Part shown: one piece after another, positions 1-11,910 of the stretch
How positions within the stretch are numbered: position 1 is the stretch's first letter
Layout: each line of letters begins with the position of its first letter
NCBI GenBank assembly: GCA_023374045.1
Contig: CM041776.1
Location: 119,989,000 to 120,052,999 of the forward strand
Direction: 5' to 3'
Length of the DNA stretch: 64,000 nt
From: Limonium bicolor
Lineage: Eukaryota; Streptophyta; Magnoliopsida; Caryophyllales; Plumbaginaceae
Notes under the pieces: model-generated
Databases searched by the model: none
Seen by the model: only the letters and a program-made list of their open reading frames with translations
Told to the model about the DNA's origin: nothing
Translations under genes and position numbers: made by a program

Positions 1-2742
1 AGGCAATAGGCTGGTCCATTTCGGACATCAAAGGTATCAACCCCCATTTCTGCACACATCACATATACATGGAAGATACCTACAAGCCTTTAGTCCAACC
101 ACAGAGAAGGCTGAATCAAACATGAAAGACGTAGTAAAGAAAGAAGTGCTCAAACTTCTCGACGCCGGGATAATACTCCATCTCCGACAGCAAATGGGTG
201 AGCCCCGTTCAAGTGGTCCCGAAAAAAGGAGGTCTCACTGTGGTCCCCAACGACAAAGGTGATCTAATTCCTCAGAGAACCACGACGGGATGGAGAGTCT
301 GCATCGATTACAGGAAACTGAACAGCGCAACGCGGAAGGACCACTTCCCTTTACCTTCATCGATCAGATGCTTGAAAGATTGGCCGGGCAAGATTACTAC
401 TGCTTCCTGGATGGTTATTCAGGATACTTTCAAATACCCATTGCCTCTGAAGACCAAGATAAAACCACATTCACATGCCCGTACGGGACATTTGCATACA
501 ATCGGATGCCTTTTGGTCTATGCAATGCCCCAGCAACATTCCAAAGATGCATGATGGCAATCTTCAGCGACTATCTTGAGAAGAGCATCGAAGTCTTCAT
601 GGACGACTTCTCTGTCTTTGGTCCCACTTTGAACCTGTCTGAATAATCTGGATGCCATCCTCGCCCGATGTGAAGAAACTAACCTTGTGCTTAACTGGGA
701 AAAATGCCATTTCATGGTTAAAGAAGGAATAGTTCTTGGGCATAAAATATCTTCAAAAGGCATTGAAGTCGACAGAGCCAAGGTCGAAGTTATTGAAAAA
801 TTACCACCACCATCGACGGTAAAAGACATCAGAGTTTCCTTGGCCATGCTGGGTTCTATAGAAGGTTTATCAAGGATTTCTCCAAAATTTCAAAACCTCT
901 ATGTGAACTCCTAGCTAAAGACGTCAAGTTCGACTTTACTGACAATGCCTACAAGCCTTCAACACACTAAAAGAATGCCTCATCTCTGCCCCATTGTGAT
1001 ATCACCAGATTGGAGCCTTCCGTTTGAAATTATGTGCGATGCCAGCGACTATGCCGTGGGTGCCGCTTTATGCCAAAAGAAGGAGAAGATCTTGAGAACC
1101 ATCTACTATGCAAGTAGAACCCTCAACGACGCTCAGAAGAATTATTCAACTACTGAGAAGGAACTTCTAGCAGTAGTCTTTGCTCTGGATAAATTCCGAT
1201 CATATCTCTTGGGGAGCAAAGTCATAATTCACACCGATCACTCTGCTCTGAGGTATCTATTTGCCAAAGAAGATGCCAAACCTCGACTCCTCCGGTGGAT
1301 ACTCCTACTACAGGAATTTGAGATTGAAATCAGAGACAAGCCAGGAGTGCAGAATGTAGTAGCAGACCACCTATCTCGCATAGAGGCACCAAGTGATGGC
1401 ACTTCCATCAATGAATTCTTTCCAGATGAGTGTTTTATGATTGGTGACACCGGTGATCCATGGTACGCTGACATGGCCAACTACCTCGCACGAGAGAGTA
1501 ATACCACATGGGTTAACCTACCAACAGAAGAAGAAGTTCTTTTCCGATGTCAAACATTATTACTGGGAGGATCCTCTCCTTTTCAAGGTTGTGCAGACGG
1601 GATGGTGAGACGATGTGTGCCCCAGATGAAATCACAGCATTCTACGACATTGTCACTCTCTTGAAGCAGGAGGACATCATGGGCCAGCTCGAACAGCGGC
1701 TAAGGTACTTCATCAGGTTTCTTTGGAAAACCTTACATAAAGACTGTCATTCCTTTGTAGCCTCCTGCGATGACTGCCAAAGACTTGGGAATACCTCCAG
1801 AAAACACGAAATGCCTCTCAACATCATACTCGAGGTGGAACCTTTCGACGTGTGGGGCATTGACTTCATGGGTCCCTTTCCTTCGTCTTGTTCAAACCTT
1901 TTCATCTTGGTGGCAGTCGACTATGTCACTAAATGGGTGGAAGCTATCGCCTCTCCACAAATGATGCAAAGGTAGTACTCAGGTTCTTGAAGAGGAACAT
2001 CTTTACACGATTTGGAGTCCCACGTGCTATCATCAGTGACCAAGGATCCCACTTCTGCAATAAGCAGTTCACAGCCTTGATGACCAAATATGGAGTGAGA
2101 CATAAGGTAGCCTTGCCTTATCACCCTCAAACGAATGGCCAGGCTGAAGTCTCTAACCGAGAATTGAAGTGGATCCTACAAAAGACGGTTAATTCTTCCC
2201 GAAAAGATTGGTCCCTGAAGCTGGATGATGCACTCTGGGCGTATAGAACAGCTACAAGACGCCCATCGGCATGTCCCCATATCGACTAGTCTTTGGCAAA
2301 GCTTGTCATTTACCAGTCGAACTCGAGCACAAATCATTCTGGGCCGTGAAAGCCCTCAACTTTGATCTTCTAAGAGCAGGTGACAAAAGGAAATTCCAGC
2401 TCACTGAATTAGAAGAATTTCGAGAGAATGCCTATGAAAATAACCGCCTCTACAAAGAGAAAGCCAAGAAGTGGCATGACAAGATGATCCTTAAGCGGGA
2501 ATTTCATGAGGGAGATTTGGTTCTGTTGTACAACTCCAGGTTAAAGTTGTTTTGGTAAACTCAAATCCTATTGGGCTGGACCATTTACTGTCTCCAAGGT
2601 CACCCCATACGGATCCGTTGAGTTAGTGGATTCGAAAAAACACACTTTCATGGTCAATGGATCTAGACTAAAGCATTACCAGGGTGGTAATCTTGAGACA
2701 GTTGATGCTCGCACAATAAACCTACATGATACTCAGATTTGA
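1..2742 (+). pseudogene. Athila-type Ty3/gypsy pol remnant (RT, RNase H, integrase)
   Basis: This is the pol region of an LTR retrotransposon, cut at its 5' side by the window edge. Reverse transcriptase starts at about base 3. It has WRVCIDYRKLN near 292-325, the block HFPLPFIDQMLERLAGQDYY near 343-400, and the catalytic motif FMDD near 596-607. RNase H follows at about 1000-1390 with [13 protein letters not shown] and HTDHSAL. Integrase runs from about 1680 to 2560, with a CDDC zinc-binding remnant, then [16 protein letters not shown] and [11 protein letters not shown] for the D, D, E residues. The C-terminal tail stops at 2740-2742. These RT blocks match the Athila lineage as I know it. 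Frame breaks occur near 350, 644, 836, 1550, 1975 and 2270, so no intact polyprotein can be made. Protease and gag lie upstream of the window. Confidence 0.93.
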
Positions 2743-3960
2743 GTACGCTTCAAAGCGTCTAGCCAAAGACGTTAAAAAGGGCAGCTTTCCGGGAGGCAAC
2801 CCGGACGAACTTATCTTTTATATGCTTTATGCTGTTTTAATTTTCAGATTCCCTTCAATTTTATTTTTGCTAACTTTTAACCCCGTTTATAGTATGGTTG
2901 CTTCTAGTGTTTTATGCAGGTGCAATTTCATGTCTACACCGCAACCAAGCTACGCTACTTGAGGCTAAAGCTCAAGTGTGGGGGAAGTCCAATACACGCC
3001 AGCAAAAATAATATCAGGGGGAGTACCAGTTTCTTTACATTATTTTTATTTAAATAAAATATGCAGAGAGAGAATTTATATGCTTAAATGAATATTCGTG
3101 AGCTTCGTGTTCTCTCTATTTTATCTACTTACCGAAAGGCCTTCTGAAACTTTCCCTTGTTTTTCTGGTGAACAATGAGGACATTGTTCAAATTAAGTGT
3201 GGGGAGTGTGCCCTTTTCGGTGACATTTTGTGCTTAAATGCTTAATCTCTCTGCTTATCTTGCGTTTGTTCAAATTCAATATTGTGGACCCTGTATATGT
3301 GGGTTGTTCTCTTTAGGAATAAATATTGTTATGAATTGTGGGATAAATGGTACATAAAATGTACAAAAATTTTAAAATTTTGATTACTTTTGAGGAGCAT
3401 TTTTATGCGGTGTGACCAAATGATCTGAAATGGATGGATTTTTATTACTCAGGGGTTCTTCTGTCTTCTTTCTTAGGGATTGCTAAGGGGTGCTTCTCTG
3501 TCAAAAAGGAAAAAATAAAATAAATAAGGGACTTGTGAGACACCATTGGTAACCAACAAGAGAGTTGAGTGTTCTTTAATACAAAGGCTTGATGCCTACA
3601 TATTATCTTCTCATCTCGTATGCAAAAGTGAAACAAATGCATAATCTATTTTTCCTTTTGTTTTCTCCTCAATGCCCATTCTTGAGAGAAGTTGGCCATG
3701 GTAAAAGTTCTCAAAGTCACCTTAAATCAAGAAGCATTGAAGTACTCCGGATCATACCCCGAAACTCTAATTTTTATTTTTGCCCTGAGTACACCTATGC
3801 CACCAGTAGGTGATGGATCACACTCCTCTAAAAAGTTTAAGATCATGTACTATTGACTTTTTATCCTACCCTTCATAATAGTATTTATTAATATTGAGCA
3901 TTCCCTACTTCGTTGGGTACATGGTTTTGCTTGAGGACAAGCAAAAGGTAAGTGTGGGGG
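2743..3960 (+). other. Athila 3' non-coding region, no env-like ORF
   Basis: The 1.2 kb between the pol stop and the 3' LTR holds no convincing coding region. Many Athila elements have an env-like frame here; I see none. It contains three copies of an AAGTGTGGGG-like purine motif, near 2975, 3196 and 3950. The last abuts the LTR and is the likely plus-strand primer. The phrase TTGAGGACAAGCAAAAG before the last copy also precedes the neighbouring Athila LTR at 6309. Confidence 0.75.
3943..3960 (+). promoter_or_regulatory. Polypurine tract of Athila element 1
   Basis: A purine-rich run ending AGTGTGGGGG lies directly before the TG that opens the 3' LTR. By position it is the plus-strand priming site. 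Confidence 0.7.
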
Positions 3961-4237
3961 TGTGATAAGTGTCTAAATGAGCATGTTTTATGGGTGTATT
4001 TCACATATTATAACAGCACTTTTCTGCTCATTTCTCACTTATCTTATGGTTTTCCTCTAGTTTATGTTTTATTGATTATCTCACAATTTATTGGTTTTAA
4101 CATGAGGAACAACCAAGCTAGGAGCAAAGTACACGAAGAGACGAACGCATAGACGCGAACGGCTCAGAAAACGGACTTATAACGAAGAATCTAGAGCCGG
4201 TCAAAGTTCGAAGGAAAATAGGTCACGGTCAAGGTGT

Positions 4238-4491
4238 AACCGCCTATTTGGGGCGGTCCTCTCTATGGCAACCGCCTGTATTTGAGGCGGTCCTCTCTAC
4301 ACACGCCTGTATTTGAGGCGGTCCTCTCTACACACAACCGCTTGAAATGGGCGGACATCACACAGGCAACCGCCTGTATTTGGGGCGGTCAAGACACACA
4401 GAACCGCCTGTAATTGAGGCGGTCAAGAACAACAGAACCGCCCAAAATGGGGCGGTCAGCACAGAGGGAACCGCCTCTTTAAGAGGCGGTT
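4238..4491. repeat. Dyad array, AACCGCC...GGCGGTC type (8 units)
   Basis: Eight units of about 32-34 bp each contain an inverted repeat AACCGCC-(8-9 nt)-GGCGGT followed by a variable linker. It starts 277 bp from the LTR start and ends about 190 bp before the TATA box. Several arms show paired changes or single mismatches. Confidence 0.9.
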
Positions 4492-4681
4492 AGGGCTAAA
4501 AAATCAACCGCGACTAGTTTTCTCGCGCAGTCTTCGTCTCCAACTTGAACGCCTTATCTATCTACTCCAGCACCGCCTACCATGAATATCTCACGCGTGC
4601 AGCTGTCTGTCCCCTCTGCAATAAATGAAGATAGCAATGAATGCTCAATCAATTTTACGTACGGATGCCTATCTCAATTCT

Positions 4682-4690
4682 CTATATAAA
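4682..4690 (+). promoter_or_regulatory. TATA box in Athila LTR 1
   Basis: CTATATAAA lies in a pyrimidine- and A-rich context 721 bp from the LTR start. Similar boxes occur in the other three Athila LTRs of the window. Confidence 0.65.
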
Positions 4691-5666
4691 CCAACACCAA
4701 TACTGCAAAAACAGACACGTACGACCACAGTCTGAAGAAATCAAATAAACACCACACTCCATTCTCTTCCATTTAATTCCTCCCGTATCACCACACTTCT
4801 CCATCTTTATTTATTGTTCCATTTCACCTCATTCACGTACGTACTCAATCACTCAAACAGAAGCAGTATTTTACAAAGAGAGAAAAGAGGCAGGCGAGTG
4901 CAGACCCGTATTTCGCAGGCAGTTCCTGAGTAATGAATATTTCAGTCTCTACTCTGTTTTTATTTCTGTCAATGTCTGAGTAATCTCATAATTGTGCTTA
5001 GGATGGGTGTTTAACCCAAAATAACTCAGCGTATTATAATACCGAGTTGGCTTATAAATATTTGTTTTGTCTCTCTATTATTAAATGTTTAAGAACTGAT
5101 CATTTTTACTCATTTACGGTTTCTCTAATTTCAATGATTTTGTAAAATTAGAGAATAGACCACAAAGAGAGACAAACATTAGATTTTATTCTCCTTGATT
5201 AGCAGATAAAATCCATCGCTGTTATAAAAAGAATTCTCACTTAAAGCTAATTAATGATTTTAGACTTTTTCTGATTGTAAGAAGTTTAATGAATTAATTG
5301 AGAGTTGTCCTTATCTATGATTTAGAAAGGTCACAAGATAAAATTCTTAACAGACAAATAAGAGCAAACTAGGATTATATTTATTATCTGAGTTATAACC
5401 GGGCGATTTCACCTTCCTTAGCACAGTTTCCATCCACTTAATCCACAACCGTTTTTACTGTTTTTATTATTTCTTTAATAATCCAACAACAAAATCAAGC
5501 TTGCCTCCGGCTAAACCCCTTTTACAGTCTTTAGTAACTACCTAAACTAGGATAATTAAACAATCTCCTTGTGGATACGACACTTGTTTTACTACTACGA
5601 ATAGGTACACTTGCCTAATAGTTTGTTATAATTCTATATTAATTATAGTGTAGTTTTATCCCAACA

Positions 5667-6308
5667 GGATTTTGGAAATGAAGTGAATGTTTGGAATGAA
5701 AAGGGTAAGGCAAGGTACTCCACTGATCAAAATTTTTTTCCTAACAATAGCAGGCCTCGTCTATCCGGTTATTAAGTCTTAAGGGTGCCTTATCACCTAT
5801 CTACCTAAGGTCTCGTGATCTGGGATAGTTGGCCCAACACCGTTACATGGATAGAGAGAAAAGTCTGGGTTACGGATTAAACTCTGCAATTCACAATATT
5901 TCGTTTGTTTTGTATATAATTCTTGGAAGAAGAATTTTTTGCATGTGAAAGAAAAGAATTCATTGCAGTTTTTGTTTTTGATCACGAGTACGTGGTGTTG
6001 AAAGGTATTGCGGAATAAGGCATTACTTCACCCCTTGTCATCCAAAGGTTAGAAGAATGAAAATGGTGGAAAGTCCCAAGCTAAGTTAACTTGTTTTCTA
6101 CAATCTAGTTTCTCTATGCTTTTACAAAAATTGTTCCTGCTTCACTGTTTGTGAAAACCTACCTCAGAGAGCGAGATTATTCTTTCATTTATCACTTGGT
6201 TTGATTTCGCCCTGCACTTGTTTCAAATTTGAGATTATTTGAAGGTTTTAGAGATATTCTTATTCCTATTTTGCTTGAGGACAAGCAAAAGCTTAAGTGT
6301 GAGGAAGT
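5667..6308 (+). mobile_element. Athila element 2, 3' non-coding remnant
   Basis: The segment lies between the end of Athila LTR 1 and a second Athila LTR. It ends with TTGCTTGAGGACAAGCAAAAG and a purine tract, the same arrangement that precedes LTR 1. No coding frame is supported. It is the interrupted 3' tail of the older element. Confidence 0.75.
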
Positions 6309-6535
6309 TGATAAGTGTGAAACATATAGGCTTTTTAGGGTTTAAATACCTTATAATTTGTAACAATTCAGGCAATGTTTCCCAATTATGTGTTTTTCCT
6401 AAAATTGATGCTTTGATAAGAATTGGTGTGTTATATATGTTAAATGCAGGAAAAACCCAGGAAATAAAGATTATACATCATAAGGATTACAACACAACAA
6501 ACAGGGAACAAATCAGGAGAAGAGACAAAAATTGG

Positions 6536-6708
6536 TCTTGTCCGGATCAGTTTGGCCGGACACAAAGCCGGACATCTCTTGTCCGGATCTGATTGGGCCG
6601 GACGCAAGCCGGACATGACTAAAATTCCAGATTCGAGAGTTCGCGTTTCAGATCTAGAATTCTGTGTCACGTCCGGATCCGGACACAATCCGGACACGAT
6701 CCGGACGT
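6536..6708. repeat. Dyad array, GTCCGGATC/GCCGGAC type
   Basis: Repeated GTCCGGAT and CCGGAC half-sites are arranged as inverted repeats, including a GTCCGGATCCGGAC palindrome near 6671. The array begins about 227 bp from the LTR start, upstream of the TATA box. Confidence 0.85.
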
Positions 6709-6886
6709 CACACAGAATTGAAAAATAAAAATCCACGCACCGATAATTTGCCTTTCGGCTAATTATCGAACAGACAGGCGGCGAATAAACGGGAGCGGCG
6801 CATTAATGTAGAAGACTCCAAGCTCAACCAAATTTTTCTCACCAACTATACCAAACTCCCACTAATTTGTGTTTCCCTTCTAACCC

Positions 6887-6894
6887 TATATAAA
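6887..6894 (+). promoter_or_regulatory. TATA box in Athila LTR 2
   Basis: TATATAAA followed by a C-rich run lies 578 bp from the LTR start, between the two dyad clusters. Confidence 0.65.
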
Positions 6895-7097
6895 CCCCCC
6901 TTCTACCTTCATTCCAACTCGCACCTGACTTCACAGTCCATCCCCTCTCTAACTTCCCCACTCACCTTACGCTCCATCTCCATTCATTCCTCTATCTCCT
7001 CCATATCTCAGCCCAGTTTTATCATCAACCTCGCTCAAAATCCCCCGTAACCATTCGCTTTCACCACGCCAAACCCCGCATCCATTCACCAGATTTA

Positions 7098-7215
7098 GCC
7101 GTGTCCGACCCTTGTCCGGACCCGGACAAGCTTCTTCCACCCACGTCCGGATCACGTCCGACCCAGACAGATCCGGACATCTCACGTCCGACCCCTGTCC
7201 GACCCTAGTCAGCTG
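7098..7215. repeat. Second GTCCGGA/GTCCGACC cluster, downstream of TATA
   Basis: About ten GTCCGA or GTCCGGA half-sites occur in 120 bp downstream of the TATA box, so this cluster would be transcribed. Confidence 0.75.
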
Positions 7216-8152
7216 GACACCTCACAAAAATCACCAAAACTTCCACTTTCGCCCCATTTCACCCAATCCACTCCATTATCACCGAGATCAACCTTCAAGC
7301 TAGCACGGAGCAAGGACAAAGGACGAAGCGAGCAAGAAGATCTTCGTAACAGATGAATTCTTCTAACTCTCTCTTATTTATGATTATGACTGCTATGTCT
7401 AGTTAAAAGGATTTACTCTAGGGGAAGGGATGTTGTAATTAGTTGAACTCTGCATTATTTTGCTGCTTGTTGAGACAATTTGGATTGTTCAGGTTAATGC
7501 TTTAAGTGCTTTTAAGTGCTTTTAATAAACGTTGCTAAGTTATTATAAGCCCTCGAATCATGTTATGATCAGATAAGGTGATTAGCATTGACGGTCCTAT
7601 TAACCTATTACCTGTGATAATTGCAATCGGATAGATTACTTTAGTCACTAGGAGCTTTAGTCCGGATTGAACCAACCAGACTAGTAATTCTGAGCATTAA
7701 AGCCATCTAGATATACTTGCTAGGTCTAGACTAGATCTACATGCCCTGTCTAGATGAGCTATCTGGAATTATGACTTAATACAGAATAGATAATTGAGAA
7801 TTACAAGCCGATCCAAGTCTCCACTTAAGCAGTAGGATATGCAGAACCTAGCTAGTGAAACAACTCCCTGAACCTAGAGTACCGTTCACACTCCCAAAAC
7901 TATCACTTTACTTTATCTGCTATTTACTTTCCTGTTATTTATTTGCAACCCAAAACCAAAACAAAAACCCCCTTTCGAGTTAACCAATACCTAAGGCTAG
8001 ACTTACTCATCGAGTCCCGTGGATTGACACCCGGTCGCTTCTTTAATTACTATACTATTTCGACCGGGATTTTTGCAACCTGACGATATATTAAACTATT
8101 GAATTCTAGGATTATTTCTTAGTATTTAATATACCAAATATTATCGTTTGCA

Positions 8153-9173
8153 ATAGCCCCTTTGTATTGTAGGCCCGGTGGCGAGTCTTGTGTATGACTC
8201 CGCCCGGAGGCCAAAAGTATTGAGTATTGAGTAATGCGTATGTATGAGTAAAGTAATGAGTATTGAGTAAGAAGGAAGTATGAGTATGTAATGAGTACCG
8301 AGTATTGAGTAAGTACGGGTAAGGTAAAGAGTGTAGAGTATTGAGTATGTGAGAGTAAGTAATGAGTGTTGAGTAATGAGTAAGTACTAGTATAGTAACG
8401 AGTATAGAGCATGCACGAGTAAGTAATGAGTAAAGTAATGAGTGTAGTGAGAGTAAAGCAACAAATAAGTAGGACTAAGTTTGGTGTAAGACTTAAGAAC
8501 CCGAATGGGAAAAAGAGAGCATCCGATTAAACCGGGTGAATGAATAACTAACATGAACGGTTGACTGACAAACTGTCTTCCTTAGTAAGTATTGAATATT
8601 GTAGATATATGTGAGTATTGTGCTAGTGTAAGATGATGTAGTATCAGCATGTATGTATGAAATAAACGAACTTCATGTTTATTCGACCCAAGTAGTCAGC
8701 GTACCCCGGTTAGCACGCGGGGTATGCAAATTTCATATGCAGCAATTTTGCTGAGCCCCTAGGGGAATCGTTTTTATTTACAGGTACTTCGAAGCCGACC
8801 GCCGTTCGAGAGTGTAGGACGGGGCTGCTATGTAAGCACGGGTAGTTGAGTAATAGGAATTGTATTTGTATTGTAATGTGAATTTGGAAGTCCAAACTGT
8901 ATCGGTAATTTGAGGAACGTAGTTGACTCGGTATAGTATTGTATCGGGGTTTGTATTTAAATTATGATTTGGGGTATGGATTGGAAAGTAATGTATTGTG
9001 TAGAGTACTCGGTATGTTCAATTCATCAGACCGATAGTATGTAGTAATGTAGCTGGCCTTGTTAGTCACGTGGGTGACTAGCGGCATTGTACACCCACCG
9101 TTGTGTATGTATTATCCACTGCGAAGGTACGTATTTGTACAGTAATGACAATATTAGCGGTAGAGGTGTTACA
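8153..9173 (+). mobile_element. Chromovirus LTR fragment (3' part)
   Basis: The fragment ends in GGTGTTACA like the other chromovirus LTRs here. It shares with them the CAGACCGATA block, a GTTAGTCACGTGGGTGACTA hairpin, and a CCCCTAGGGG hairpin followed by TTATTTACAG near 8755-8785. Its 5' part is absent, being cut by Athila element 2. No primer site follows 9173, so it is not the 5' LTR of an adjacent element. Confidence 0.8.
8205..8470. repeat. GAGTA-based degenerate tandem repeat
   Basis: Irregular units built from GAGTATTGAGTAATGAGTAAG variants run for about 260 bp inside the chromovirus LTR fragment. The minus-strand reading frame over it is low-complexity and I do not regard it as a gene. 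Confidence 0.85.
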
Positions 9174-9604
9174 GAACAAGTAATAAGGCAGAAACTAAAG
9201 CAAATGGTAACTCAGAAGCCGTATAAGGTCAGTACTCAAATTTTGACAAAAGCTAACTAAAGTCAAAAGGAGTTAGGGAATCTATTTTACAACCTTATTT
9301 GACCTCATAATTGAAGTGATCCTTCACGTCATGATACTTCAAGAGCTCTATTGATGGTGAATCCGAAAAGACTTCGACCCGGGATTCTGACTCCTTGTTG
9401 TTCTTGATGTTCTTCATGTTCTGGAGGTGGTTTGGTTGATGTTTGATATTTTGAAGTGTTGGGAGTTGAAAAGTGTGTTTAGGTGATGATTTCGGGGGGG
9501 TTTTGATGTGATTTTGGTGCTCGGATGTGTAAAAACGTGGGATACTTGTGGCGGCTAGGTTTTTTTACTTTCTAGATTTCTTGGAGTTCTTTTTTTATCA
9601 AGGT
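9174..9604. other. Unassigned spacer
   Basis: I see no coding frame or recognisable element between the chromovirus LTR end and the Athila solo LTR. It includes T/G-rich stretches near 9400-9560. Confidence 0.5.
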
Positions 9605-9883
9605 ATAAGTGATAAGTGTGAAATACATCTATTTTTAGGGCTTTAATTCTTCTTAATTTCATAACAATTCATGTTGTATTTCTCACTTATCATATGTTTT
9701 TCCTTAGATTTATGTTTTGATGTGAATTGATACATTTTATGTGTCTTATGTAGTTAAAATTCTAGGAAATGCGATGATTATCTCATTAGGATTCCAACGC
9801 AACAAACGGGGAGCGAAATGGAGCTAAAACAAAGAATCTAGGCCCCGTCGAAGTTATGACCAAACAAGTGTTCCAAGAGGTGT

Positions 9884-10095
9884 CGGACATGTGTCCGGAC
9901 ATTTCGAGTATTCCAGCGCGGACGATACATATAGATGTTCGGACTTGCGTCCGGACGTATGGGTCAGACACGATACAAAGGCACATCCGAAAGAGTAAGC
10001 CGGACACAGGTCCGAACGCATGAGAGAAGAAGGACCGTGTGACGCAATACAAAGACTTCCGGACTTGCTCATCCGGACGCAAGTCCGGATGCGAC
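9884..10095. repeat. Dyad array, GTCCGGACnT / TCCGGACG type
   Basis: Half-sites of TCCGGAC and GTCCGGA occur at about 9885-9900, 9930-9960 and 10000-10090 as inverted pairs with mutated copies between them. The array begins about 275 bp from the LTR start. Confidence 0.8.
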
Positions 10096-10174
10096 TGACA
10101 GAGCAGTCCCAACGCGTGTTTCCATCAGGATTTAAAGATAAAACTTTTCTTTATCTCGTGGATTCGATCACTAC

Positions 10175-10182
10175 TTATATAA
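10175..10182 (+). promoter_or_regulatory. TATA-like box in the solo LTR
   Basis: TTATATAA lies 565 bp from the LTR start and just downstream of the dyad array, as in the other Athila LTRs. Confidence 0.5.
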
Positions 10183-11277
10183 TTAATGGACAAAGGGCTG
10201 AAAACTCATTCATTCAGCAATCGAACACCCCGAGTTGCTACATCAAATTCCTAAAGCCATCTCGTGACCACCGAAACCATCATCGAATACACCATCTCCA
10301 CAACATCATCCATACAACCATCAGCATACAAATTCGCGTCCATATAGCACCTCTCCCATTCACCACTATCAACATGCAAGTTCACCTACGAACACCTCCA
10401 TATCTCCACTATACCATCAATTCACCAGATTCATAACGAGACTTCTAATATGGAGTTTTCTCTTTCCTTTTCTCCTATTTATTGTTTATCTTTTGTGTTG
10501 TTAATTTTGTTTCCGAATCCATGAGTGAGTAATTGTTTTAGTTCCCCGGGTTGGGGAAGCAAACCTATTTTGTAGAATTTTATCAAGTAATTATTTCACT
10601 ACTTTTTATTAATACAATAGTTTAATTCCTATTCTTCATGCTCTTTGATTCTCTAGCTAATTATCAAAGTAACATTTGTAGTTTTCTGATCAAAATGCGG
10701 TGCTGAGATAGTTAACAAGACATAGGAAGTTAAACCGGATTAACGACTAGAAGCATGACCCCGCCTATAGGTTAATCTGTCTCCAATAGGAATTGTTCTT
10801 AAAGCGACTGATTTGTTCTCGGCTTAGAGCATTAGTCTGCTGCTAGTTCTTTCAGTCAATTAGAATTCATCATACATGACCCGGTCGGTGAATTATTTAT
10901 AGTTCCTGAGTTTATTGCAATGTTAGTTAAATTCTTATTTAATAGGATTTGAAGAAATAGGTTAGCAGAACAACCCGGGGAGCGCCTTTTATTATCACAT
11001 TAATCACCTTTAATTCTCGCTTTTTTCAGTTTATTGTTTGTTACATAATTTTATTTCTTATAATTAATTTAGTTACAATTAGATTAATTAAGTAAAACCG
11101 AGAAAAGTGACATTTCCTGTTTTCTTAGTTAAGTTTAGGTGTCTCAATTAGATTGAGAATTTGTCAGTTAATTGAATGAGATCCCTGAGATCGACCACCC
11201 CACTTCATTCACTATACCCGTAAAATGATAGGTACACTGCCGAGGTAGAGATAGTAACATATTTCTGCTACAATAAG

Positions 11278-11671
11278 GTTCCTTAAGTAGGCCTCACTAA
11301 AGATAGAAAAAATCCGGTAAATACCAAGATTTTCTGATGTCTTAGCTCAATGGCTTTCCAGAAAGAATTTGACTATGAAATTTTGATCACATGTTAAGGA
11401 ATATATTTCTGATTTTTCTGAGGTGGAATTGGAATTTTTGGATATTGGAATATTTTTAAATTGAATTTCTTGTCGGATTCAATCAGTAATGGCTAAACAA
11501 TTATTGGAAATTCAAAATATCAAAATTCCAAAACCATTATGCTCAAAATGGCATCCTCTATCATTTGTTAAAATTTCAAAGCATTTAGAGTTTATTTAAC
11601 CCATTTTAAGAGGAGAGAGAAAGCTTATAGGAGGGCTTAGGAGCCTTGAAAATTATGAAAATGCCCCAGAA
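11278..11671. other. Unassigned AT-rich spacer
   Basis: This AT-rich segment lies between two LTR insertions. I see no coding frame or terminal repeats. Confidence 0.5.
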
Positions 11672-11910
11672 TGAAATACCCCAAACTTAAATATGTTAAT
11701 AAATTATGTAATTATGGTTTTATAAGGCTAATTAAGTCCTTAAGATCATTGGTGAACAAATAAAAACCAAAAAGAAAAAGAAAACGCGTAAAAGTCACAA
11801 AATGCAAAGACACGTATTTAATTATCTTAGGAGGTATATAACCTCGACTAGGATTCGAGAGGGATTCCTAGGGCCTAATTAGACCTAAATAGTATGTGGG
11901 AACAATTCCC

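Larger units (their letters stand above)
3961..5666 (+). mobile_element. Athila element 1, 3' LTR (1706 bp)
   Basis: The LTR begins TGTGATAAGTG directly after the purine tract and ends CCAACA. Its first 250 bp closely match the reverse complement of the LTR at 18849-20442, which confirms its identity. It contains a dyad array at 4238-4491 and a TATA box at 4682. The element is inserted in the 3' non-coding region of a second Athila element (5667-8152). The 5' LTR is outside the window, so the target duplication cannot be tested. The 3' boundary is chosen from the TG...CA rule. Confidence 0.85.
6309..8152 (+). mobile_element. Athila element 2, 3' LTR (about 1.84 kb)
   Basis: The LTR opens TGATAAGTGTGAAAC after a purine tract. 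Near its end it has a GACCGGGATTT block (about 8061) shared with the inverted Athila LTR at 18849-20442. I place the end at GTTTGCA (8152) because the block-to-end distance then matches that relative; this end is less certain than the start. It carries dyad clusters on both sides of its TATA box. The sequence after it belongs to a chromovirus LTR, its apparent insertion site. Confidence 0.75.
9610..11272 (+). mobile_element. Athila-type solo LTR with ATAAG target duplication
   Basis: It opens TGATAAGTGTGAAATAC and ends CTGCTACA. The 5-bp repeat ATAAG flanks it at 9605-9609 and 11273-11277, which fixes both ends and shows a complete LTR of 1663 bp with no internal region: a solo LTR made by LTR-LTR recombination. 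It carries a dyad array and a TATA-like box in the same order as the other Athila LTRs. Confidence 0.9.

Noticed and set aside
4238..4491. Regularly spaced repeats resembling a CRISPR array
   Set aside because: Units are self-complementary with variable short linkers inside a plant retrotransposon LTR; no cas genes and wrong kind of genome.
8119..8412. Minus-strand ORF of 97 codons
   Set aside because: It is low-complexity Tyr/Ser/Leu sequence from the GAGTA repeat in an LTR.
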